Shown here piece by piece: positions 32,781 through 39,816 of a DNA stretch of 39,816 bases (its first letter is position 1; each line of letters starts with the position of its first letter). The translations under genes and the position numbers were made by a program. Under the pieces are notes generated by a model, which saw only the letters and a list, made by a program, of their open reading frames with translations, was not told the origin of the DNA and ran no database searches. Source of the DNA: Candidatus Woesearchaeota archaeon (lineage in GTDB: Archaea > Nanobdellota > Nanobdellia > SCGC-AAA011-G17 > ARS1403); contig JAGVZI010000008.1 in NCBI GenBank assembly GCA_018302705.1, positions 1-39,816 on the forward strand. Direction: 5' to 3'.

Positions 32781-33182
32781 TTACCTTGCAGGATGCCTCG
32801 CTCCGCATACAGTACATTTTATCATTTGTATTGGACCCTCTTTAATTAATTGGGTGTCTGGTTTGCCGCATTCTCTGCATATCACGAAAATTTTCGCATA
32901 CTTTTCTACCTTCTCATTTATTTGCACCGAGCCTATTTTCCTACCCAGAGTTAACCTGCCTTCCTTCACAATACCTGGGGTTGCCAACTCTCTTTGCAGG
33001 AATTTTAATATGTGCTCTGGTTTCCTTCTTAGCTGGTCTGCGATCTGCAAAAAATTATTAATTATTGTCTTATTGCCTTCTATATGGCCTTGAACCTTAG
33101 GCATCTCAAATCTTCCTTTTTCAATAGAGGTATTAGGAAGGTTCTTCATTCCATGTTCCAACATCTTTTCATAGCTTTCCAT
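32781..33182 (-). CDS. Translation initiation factor aIF2 subunit beta
   Basis: HILKFLQRELATPGIVKEGRLTLGRK; CRECGKPDTQLIKEGPIQMIKCTVCGARHPAR. Confidence 0.95.
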   Translation of the reverse strand: MESYEKMLEHGMKNLPNTSIEKGRFEMPKVQGHIEGNKTIINNFLQIADQLRRKPEHILKFLQRELATPGIVKEGRLTLGRKIGSVQINEKVEKYAKIFVICRECGKPDTQLIKEGPIQMIKCTVCGARHPAR

Positions 33183-33228
33183 TTCAAAAGTTTATAACAA
33201 TTGAGGATAGAAATTCGGGTTTTTAAAA

Positions 33229-33876
33229 TTATCCAAGTATCTTAATTTTATTCGGCCTGGGCTCGTAGACCTCCCCCAACTTGATTAATTCCACTATTAT
33301 TTCCTGGGCCTCTCCCTCTTTTAGGCCTGAAAGGGAGATTATTTTATCTATATCCGCTCCACTTCCATCATCATTTTCTTTTATAAGTCCCAAAAACTTT
33401 TCATTATACTGATTTCGCTGCTTGAGATCTTGCGCTTGCTTAGTATCATTGTGCTGGTTATGCTGATCTGACGGCGCAGTTATATCAAATTTTTTTTGCA
33501 GCTCTAGTTTCCTGACCATTGTCCAAACCGGATTAACTTTTCTTGCGATCTCTATGGCGAGAAATTTCTGATCATTGAACACTCTTGGCCTGGCAATTAT
33601 CAATACTGTGTCGCCTATATTTATGCCTGCAACTTTTTTAACATCCTCGTTGAATAATCTTGCCTGTATTATGCCTGTAGAATCATCTAATACCAGGGTT
33701 GCTAAAGAGCCAGAGACTTGCTTGTCTATAACTATCGCAATTAAATTCACCCTTGAAACCTGCTTGTTATCTATTTGGAGGTAGTTTGGATTCCATCCCT
33801 CTTGCTCGACATACTGATTACTCAAGAGCGCATTGATTGGAAATTTATATGCAACTTGTCTTTGCTGGATTTCCAT
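33229..33876 (-). CDS. RPA-like OB-fold ssDNA-binding protein
   Basis: VNLIAIVIDKQVSGSLATLVLDDSTGIIQARLF...GDTVLIIARPRVFNDQKFLAIEIARKV; C-terminal winged-helix-like segment. Confidence 0.82.
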   Translation of the reverse strand: MEIQQRQVAYKFPINALLSNQYVEQEGWNPNYLQIDNKQVSRVNLIAIVIDKQVSGSLATLVLDDSTGIIQARLFNEDVKKVAGINIGDTVLIIARPRVFNDQKFLAIEIARKVNPVWTMVRKLELQKKFDITAPSDQHNQHNDTKQAQDLKQRNQYNEKFLGLIKENDDGSGADIDKIISLSGLKEGEAQEIIVELIKLGEVYEPRPNKIKILG

Positions 33877-33918
33877 TTTTTTCTTTTTACTTTTATTTTC
33901 TATTTTTATTCTTTACTT

Positions 33919-35931
33919 TTATATCTTCTCTATGATATTCGGCTGCGGTTGGTAGATTGTACCATCTCTTTTTAGCAATTCCAATGCTTCGTTAACCTGC
34001 TCTTCACTTATGCCCTGCTCTGATGCTTCCATTATAATATCGTCTATAGGAATCCTCTTTCCAACTTTTTTGGTCAGCTCGTTAATTAATGCCTGTATTT
34101 TTACAATTTTGCTGCGCTGCGAAGTGGGAATACCGGTTGAGATCCGGTCTATATCCAGCTGCCCTGACTCTGGATCGAAGCCAACTTGCATCAAGCATCT
34201 CTTTAGCGTTTCAATTGCCATTTGCGCATCTTTTTTTGCCACCTTTTTTGATAGTCTGACGCGGGCTGACCCCTCTGCTAATCTAACTAATGCTTCTAAC
34301 TGGCGGGCTGAGATTGGAATTGGCCTCAAACCCTCCTCGCTTAAAGACGGCATGTTCCTTAGATTTACATAAAAATCTTTTATCTCTTCTACTGCTTCTT
34401 TTGTCAGCATTGGCTTTATTTTCTGTCTTGCATAAGAGATGTATTTTTTTAAAAACTCAGGAGAAAATTCTGCTTTAAGATCCTCTGGTTTTTGCTGCAG
34501 CATTAAGACATGCGTAGCAACCTTTGTATCAAACTCTCTTGAAGGAATATCACGAATTGGAAAAATTAAATCAAACCTGTTTATTAAAGTTGAGGGCATA
34601 TTTATCTGGGATGCAATTGGCAAATATGGATCAAACCTCCCTAGCTTTGGATTTGCCGCTGCGAGCAGTGTTGTTTGGGCTTTTAATGTCGCTTGGATAT
34701 TTGCTTTTGCAATTGTAATTATCTGCTGCTCAAGTGCCTGATGCAGCGCAGACGTATCTTCTTGATTTATCTTATCCATCTCATCTATTATGGCAAAACC
34801 TCCATTTGCCAAAACAAAGGCTCCTGCTTCCAATGCCCACCCACGCAAGAACTCATCTTTCACTACAGTCGCAGTCAACCCTGCGGATGATGCTCCTTTC
34901 CCAGAAACTAATCTTGCTTTAGGCGCTATTTTTGAGATAAACTGCAATAGCTGAGACTTTGATACTCCTGGATCACCAATCAGTAAAACATGCATGTCCC
35001 CCCTTCTTTTAGTACCGTCCTCATGAATCTTTTGAACCCCTCCCATTAACTGCAGGATTAAAGCAGCTTTAATATCTTCATGGCCATATATTGAAGGGGC
35101 TACTGAAGCAACAAGCCTTTGATATATCCTCGGATCTTTTGATAATTCCAGGATTTCCTCTTCCTCCTTTTTTGTGATATTTATTTCTTCAAATGTCTCT
35201 TCTATCGGCTCGATGTAATTTGATTCCATTACCAGATCGTACCTTGTAGAATGGCCGCCTGTCCTTAGAGGCATTGCAACCTCTTTTACAACTCCGGTTA
35301 TCTTTACCCTTGTGCCTGGCGCAGTCCTTCTCTCCATCTTTGGCTCGACTAAATCCCCTTTCAGAAAAATAGCCAATCTTTTAGGCTGCTCTCCACCTTC
35401 CAATGTTTCCGGAGATTCTTCCAGAACAACCCTTTGGGCATCTATCAAGTCTTTGTGTATAAGACGGAATTTTCCCCTTCTTCCGCAAGAGCATCTAGAT
35501 GGCTCGCGGAATTGTGTATCTATCTGCAACAGCAACATAGTATTGCCGCAAGAAGGGCATTCAAATTTTGCCGAGGTTACTTGAGGACGGACATCTGAAG
35601 TCTGCCTTACTAATCCTTCGACAGCGATAAATTTATCAAGATGAACAGACCTTATATCCCTAATCCTTAATTTGTTTACTAAAGGGAGGTTATTAAAACG
35701 AACTTTCAAGATATCAGAAGGCAAATCTAAGTTATCCAATGAAATTTCTGCTGCCTTTAAGAGATTTTCCGGGTCTTCCAATAGCAGATCTGCAAGCTCT
35801 GGATCATGGGTTAAAAGCTCATTAAAATCAAACAACACTGACTTTCCTCCTTTAGCTATCTCTTCATGTATCCTCTCTTTATAAGATTCAAAAAAATCGC
35901 GAAACCTTTCTAGCTGGTCAGAAGTTTCCAA
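33919..35931 (-). CDS. mcm: Replicative helicase MCM
   Basis: GDPGVSKSQLLQFISKIAPKARLVSGKGASSAGLTATVV, AIIDEMDKINQED, AAANPKLGRFD, RFDLIF. No intein. Confidence 0.97.
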   Translation of the reverse strand: METSDQLERFRDFFESYKERIHEEIAKGGKSVLFDFNELLTHDPELADLLLEDPENLLKAAEISLDNLDLPSDILKVRFNNLPLVNKLRIRDIRSVHLDKFIAVEGLVRQTSDVRPQVTSAKFECPSCGNTMLLLQIDTQFREPSRCSCGRRGKFRLIHKDLIDAQRVVLEESPETLEGGEQPKRLAIFLKGDLVEPKMERRTAPGTRVKITGVVKEVAMPLRTGGHSTRYDLVMESNYIEPIEETFEEINITKKEEEEILELSKDPRIYQRLVASVAPSIYGHEDIKAALILQLMGGVQKIHEDGTKRRGDMHVLLIGDPGVSKSQLLQFISKIAPKARLVSGKGASSAGLTATVVKDEFLRGWALEAGAFVLANGGFAIIDEMDKINQEDTSALHQALEQQIITIAKANIQATLKAQTTLLAAANPKLGRFDPYLPIASQINMPSTLINRFDLIFPIRDIPSREFDTKVATHVLMLQQKPEDLKAEFSPEFLKKYISYARQKIKPMLTKEAVEEIKDFYVNLRNMPSLSEEGLRPIPISARQLEALVRLAEGSARVRLSKKVAKKDAQMAIETLKRCLMQVGFDPESGQLDIDRISTGIPTSQRSKIVKIQALINELTKKVGKRIPIDDIIMEASEQGISEEQVNEALELLKRDGTIYQPQPNIIEKI

Positions 35932-35984
35932 TTTACACCCCCTTAAATTCGAAATACAATATGTATATAAATCTTATAGTCTGT

Positions 35985-36533
35985 TTATTTTTTCAGCTTC
36001 TTTAAAACCTTGATTAATTTATCCACTGCTTCATTCAGCTTTGTTTCTGAGCGGGTTCCTGTGCATACAATCTTTCCGTTGCTGAACAATAAGAAAGTTG
36101 CTCTTGTCCCTGGCAGTTTATAAACCAACCCCGGGAATTGCTCTGGCTCATATTCTGTGTTTTCTAATTCCATTGCCAGCGAATTTAAATTTAAGTCCAT
36201 GCCAATCGAGCCTGCTGCAACCATGTTCTGCACATTTACTTTAGGCACTGCCTTTATTCTTATTTTTATTCTTGCCAGATTCTTAATTATTGCCCTTACA
36301 GATTCCTTTACTTTCTTCATTGATTTTGCGCCAGTAGAAACAATCTTTCCCGAGCTGAAAATTAAGGCTGAGGTTCTTGGCTCACGAATGCGCATTACTA
36401 ATCCTGGGAATTGCTCTGGATTGTATTCTGTATTTGGCAATGTTTCTGCAAGCTTTATCAACGGAATATCTTGGCCAAGAGAAGCAGAGCAGACAATGTT
36501 GACAATTTTGATCTCTTTTTTAGCTTTAGCCAT
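35985..36533 (-). CDS. tbp: TATA-box-binding protein
   Basis: Two repeats: YNPEQFPGLVMRIREPRTSALIFSSGKIVSTGAKS and YEPEQFPGLVYKLPGTRATFLLFSNGKIVCTGTRS. Confidence 0.97.
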   Translation of the reverse strand: MAKAKKEIKIVNIVCSASLGQDIPLIKLAETLPNTEYNPEQFPGLVMRIREPRTSALIFSSGKIVSTGAKSMKKVKESVRAIIKNLARIKIRIKAVPKVNVQNMVAAGSIGMDLNLNSLAMELENTEYEPEQFPGLVYKLPGTRATFLLFSNGKIVCTGTRSETKLNEAVDKLIKVLKKLKK

Positions 36534-36628
36534 TATTTCACTTCCAAATTTTATTTATAAAGGAAGAAAGGTTTATAAATGCTATGATTAAATTTTCGAG
36601 TGATTAATTTGGTATGTTGTAGGGCAAA

Positions 36629-36883
36629 ATGAATCTTTTAACAAAAGTTTTGGAAATTCATGGAGAAAAAAATAGATATGTTTACGACGGGGGAGGTGGC
36701 CGTTACCTCTATCCGAGCGGCACCACAAGAATAGTTAGGAAATATTTTTTATTCCCAAGGGACATTAACGGAACTTTGGTGAGGTGGGGTCATAAAATAG
36801 AGCAAGTTGCTAGCATAAGTACAATAAGCAGTGATGACCCCCTATACCATAATGAATGGAGAGACAATAGGATAATCGATTAA
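36629..36883 (+). CDS. Hypothetical protein
   Basis: 84-aa frame with upstream TATA-like GGTTTATAAAT; stop overlaps convergent ileS stop. Confidence 0.5.
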   Translation: MNLLTKVLEIHGEKNRYVYDGGGGRYLYPSGTTRIVRKYFLFPRDINGTLVRWGHKIEQVASISTISSDDPLYHNEWRDNRIID

Positions 36884-39675
36884 AAGCCTATCTCAAATTC
36901 TTCTTCTTTTATTTTTTCTTTTGAATAATATTTGTGCTTCTTTTCTAATTTGTTTTCAATTTGTATCGTAGCTGCATTAACCTTTTCCATCAACTCCTCT
37001 TTGAATTTTTTTAAGAAATCCCCTTTTGTTGCGACGTATAATCTTATCTTGTCTTCTTTTTTCAGCTTTGCCTTTTTTCTTAATTCCTGAATTCTTCTTG
37101 TTAATTCCCGGAAATATCCTTCCTCTTCAAGTTCCTCTGTCATTTTTGTATCGAGGTCAACAGAATTTTTTCCTGTTTTGAATGTTACTTGCTTTACATT
37201 AGTCTGCCTTTTTATAACATCCTTAAACTGCTCTAAAGGCTTTGGATTCTCGTTACTGATTAATACATTCGGTAATGGCCATCTTACTCCAATTTTCGCT
37301 TTGTCTCTCTGAGCTAAAACTTCCTGGACTATTTCTTTAACAGCTTTCATATAGACTTCTAAGTCCTTGTTTATTAGTTTTTTATTTGGTTCCGGCCAGT
37401 CTTCTAAAAATATAGACCCCTTTTTCCCGCCTAAGTTTTGATATAATTTTTCTGCAATGAATGGAAGGAAAGGCGCCAATAATTTTATCCCTTCCAAGAA
37501 TGAATTATGTAGAACTGCCTGAACCTTTTTATCTTCTAATTCCTCCCTGATTAATTGCCCGTAGGTCCTTGACAAATCATCTATTAGGAACTGCTTTATC
37601 TCCTGTATTGCCTGTTGTGGCTGTAATTTTTCCAGATACTTTGTTACATTTTCTTTTGCAGATTCCCTTTTTGAAATAATCCAAAGGGAGGCTACATCAT
37701 TTGCTTCTTCTTTTTGATGCTTTGAATAAAGTTTTACATAGTTTCCGAGATTCCAGATAACATCCAAATCTCTTTTAGCTTCCCTTGCTACCCCATATCC
37801 AAAATTCAGGTTGACAGAAGGATTTTGAAACGAATAAAGCCAGCGCATTACATCTGCCCCCATCTTTTCAACAGCATCATCAAACCAGATTGCGTTTCCA
37901 GCTGACTTGTGCATTGGCTTCCCTTTTTCATCATGAACTTTTTCATACAGGAAAACAGATTTGTATGGAGAGATATTTTTCAATGTGGTGGACATAAACA
38001 GCATGGAGTAAAACCACAACCTTATCTGCTCCCTCATCTCTGTTACGAAGTGCGCTGGAAACCATCTCCCCCAATATTTTTTATCTTGCAAATAGTTTAG
38101 CGTCGAGAATGGAACTATCCCAGCATCTAGCCAGCAATCACCAACGTCTAAAATTCTGGAAACCTCTCTTTTGCATTTTGGACAATTTATCTTGATTTCA
38201 TCTACCCAAGGCTTGTGTAATTCTGGAAGAGAATCAACCTTTTTGGGATCTGCTGAAAGTTTTTTTAACTCTTCTTTAGAGCCAATAATTTCTGTGTGAC
38301 CGCAACTACATTCGTAAAACGGCAAGGGCAGGCCCCAATACCTTCTTCTTGAAATATTCCAATCCTGCATATTATCCAGCCAGTCCTGCATTAATTTCCC
38401 TCCATGCTCGGGCTGCCAGAAGACTTCCTTTGCATTTCTCTTCATCGAGGACCTTATCTCATCCGAGGAAATGAACCATTCAGAAACCAAACGAAAAACC
38501 AATTCTTCTTTGCACCTCCAACAATGAGGATAGCGATGCCTATAATTTTCAGTCTTGTATAAAAAATTATTTTTCTCAAGATCTTCAACAACCAACTTGT
38601 GAATTTTCTTGACATTTTTTCCTGTGAGCCAATCGAAACCTTCCATATAGTCCCCATTTTCATCTATTGGAGAGATTTCTGGGAGGTTTTCTTTTTTTGC
38701 CAATTCATTATCTTCTGCTCCACACCCCGGAGCTATATGAACTATTCCTGTTCCCTCATCGTCGCCAACTTCTTTCCATGCAACCACTTTATGCTTTATA
38801 TTTTTTACAACAGGAAGGTAATCAAAAGGCCCTGTATATTCCAAGCCAATTAATTTATTTCCTTTTATTCTTTCCAGGATTTTGTAATTGCCACCAAGAA
38901 CTTTTTCCGCAACTTTTTCTGCGAGATAATAAATACTCCCGGATTGCTCTGCTTTCACATACATTAATCCTGGGTTGACAGCTGCTGCTACATTAGCACA
39001 AAAAGTCCAACTAGTTGTACTCCATATTAATAAGTATTGATTCTTTGTATTCTTTATCGGAACTTTAAAATAAACAGCCTCATGTGTTTTTTCTTCGTAA
39101 GTATCTACTAGTTCGTGCTGGGCTAGAGAAGTCCCGCAGCGCAAGCACCAAGGCATGACTTTTGTTCCCTTATACAACCAGCCTTTATTATGACACTCTT
39201 TCAAGAAATGCCAGATATGCTCTATATTGTAATCATCCATTGTGTAATAAGAATTATTCCAGTCCATCCACTGGCCTAGTTTTATTGATTGTTCTGTCTG
39301 AATTTTAGAATATTTTTCAACTCTTTTTCTGCATGCTTTCGAGAATTTTTCCAGGCCGTACTCTTCAATCTCTTTTTTGGAATTTAAACCCAGATCTTTT
39401 TCTACTTCAACTTCCACCCAGAGGCCTTGACAGTCAAAACCATTCTGATACCGCTGGTCAAAACCTTGCATTGCCTTGAATCTCTGGAATATATCCTTGT
39501 AAGTCCTGCCCCATGCATGATGCACTCCCATCGGATTATTTGCAGTTATTGGGCCGTCTATAAAGGAAAAGCGTTTATTGCCATTATTCTTCTTCCTGAG
39601 CTTCTCAAACACCTTGTGTTTTTCCCAGAAATTTAGTATCTCTTTTTCCACTTCTTGCGGGTTGTACATCATCAC
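36880..39675 (-). CDS. ileS: Isoleucyl-tRNA synthetase
   Basis: DGPITANNPMGVHHAWGRTYKDIFQRFKAMQGFDQRYQNGFDCQGLWVE; STTSWTFCANVAAAVNP editing motif; KPMHKSAGNAI. Confidence 0.96.
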   Translation of the reverse strand: MMMYNPQEVEKEILNFWEKHKVFEKLRKKNNGNKRFSFIDGPITANNPMGVHHAWGRTYKDIFQRFKAMQGFDQRYQNGFDCQGLWVEVEVEKDLGLNSKKEIEEYGLEKFSKACRKRVEKYSKIQTEQSIKLGQWMDWNNSYYTMDDYNIEHIWHFLKECHNKGWLYKGTKVMPWCLRCGTSLAQHELVDTYEEKTHEAVYFKVPIKNTKNQYLLIWSTTSWTFCANVAAAVNPGLMYVKAEQSGSIYYLAEKVAEKVLGGNYKILERIKGNKLIGLEYTGPFDYLPVVKNIKHKVVAWKEVGDDEGTGIVHIAPGCGAEDNELAKKENLPEISPIDENGDYMEGFDWLTGKNVKKIHKLVVEDLEKNNFLYKTENYRHRYPHCWRCKEELVFRLVSEWFISSDEIRSSMKRNAKEVFWQPEHGGKLMQDWLDNMQDWNISRRRYWGLPLPFYECSCGHTEIIGSKEELKKLSADPKKVDSLPELHKPWVDEIKINCPKCKREVSRILDVGDCWLDAGIVPFSTLNYLQDKKYWGRWFPAHFVTEMREQIRLWFYSMLFMSTTLKNISPYKSVFLYEKVHDEKGKPMHKSAGNAIWFDDAVEKMGADVMRWLYSFQNPSVNLNFGYGVAREAKRDLDVIWNLGNYVKLYSKHQKEEANDVASLWIISKRESAKENVTKYLEKLQPQQAIQEIKQFLIDDLSRTYGQLIREELEDKKVQAVLHNSFLEGIKLLAPFLPFIAEKLYQNLGGKKGSIFLEDWPEPNKKLINKDLEVYMKAVKEIVQEVLAQRDKAKIGVRWPLPNVLISNENPKPLEQFKDVIKRQTNVKQVTFKTGKNSVDLDTKMTEELEEEGYFRELTRRIQELRKKAKLKKEDKIRLYVATKGDFLKKFKEELMEKVNAATIQIENKLEKKHKYYSKEKIKEEEFEIGF

Positions 39676-39731
39676 TATCTGTTTAATGCAAATTTAAAAA
39701 GGTTTTCATGCAGAATATAATGTGTGATAAA

Positions 39732-39745
39732 GTGACATATGTCAC
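39732..39745. repeat. Perfect 14-bp palindrome GTGACATATGTCAC
   Basis: Self-complementary over 14 nt; possibly within the terminal region of the adjacent transposon. Confidence 0.7.
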
Positions 39746-39748
39746 CCC

Positions 39749-39816
39749 CTAAAATATTTCCTCAAAATATTTTTTAGCGGGGGTTAGTTCAGACAAACTA
39801 GTGTGGGGCCTGAAGT
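39749..39816 (-). CDS. C-terminal end of an integrase-type (rve) transposase, truncated by window edge
   Basis: Minus-frame reading FRPHTSLSELTPAKKYFEEIF* matches the RPHxSLxxLTPxxxY tail of IS3/IS481-type transposases. Confidence 0.65.
   Translation of the reverse strand, partial: FRPHTSLSELTPAKKYFEEIF

Noticed and set aside
34010-34922. Several plus-strand ORFs of 60-120 aa
   Set aside because: They lie antisense inside mcm and have low-complexity or unnatural composition; no supporting motifs.
39745-39783. Long imperfect hairpin CCCCCTAAAATATTT...AAAATATTTTTTAGCGGGGG considered as a stand-alone terminator or MITE
   Set aside because: Most of it is the 3' coding end of the truncated transposase frame; it may still fold but is not an independent element.
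1-39816. CRISPR arrays, rRNA genes, inteins
   Set aside because: No regularly spaced repeats, rRNA sequences, or intein interruptions in mcm or top6 genes were seen.

Overview
Archaeal (DPANN-like) chromosomal segment. The core is one long minus-strand ribosomal-protein superoperon, S10-spc type: uL3-uL4-uL23-[unknown ORF]-uL2-uS19-uL22-uS3-uL29-aIF1-Rnp1-uS17-uL14-uL24-eS4-uL5-uS14-uS8-uL6-eL32-eL19-uL18-uS5-uL30-uL15-SecY-DUF106-eL34-eL14-aIF6. It continues into prefoldin alpha and a single-chain DNA primase. An IS element with a 9-bp target-site duplication and 16-bp terminal inverted repeats lies between aIF6 and prefoldin and rewrites the last codons of aIF6. Upstream of uL3 are an AbiE-like toxin/antitoxin pair with a palindromic operator, a VanZ-like protein, an AstE/AspA-like hydrolase and a second TA-like pair flanked by 30-bp direct repeats. 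Next come a tRNA/MetRS locus, topoisomerase VI, a translation-factor cluster (KH protein, aIF1A, NMD3, DUF424, aIF2-beta), RPA-like protein, MCM, TBP and IleRS. A truncated integrase-type transposase lies at the right edge. The most striking finding is that all five tRNA genes are interrupted. Manual folding of bulge-helix-bulge (BHB) motifs gives ten introns: Gln 1, Val 1, Gly 1, Ile(GAT) 3 and Asn(GTT) 4. Each set, when removed, leaves a canonical 72-75 nt cloverleaf. All calls are from reading the sequence; no database or folding program was run.
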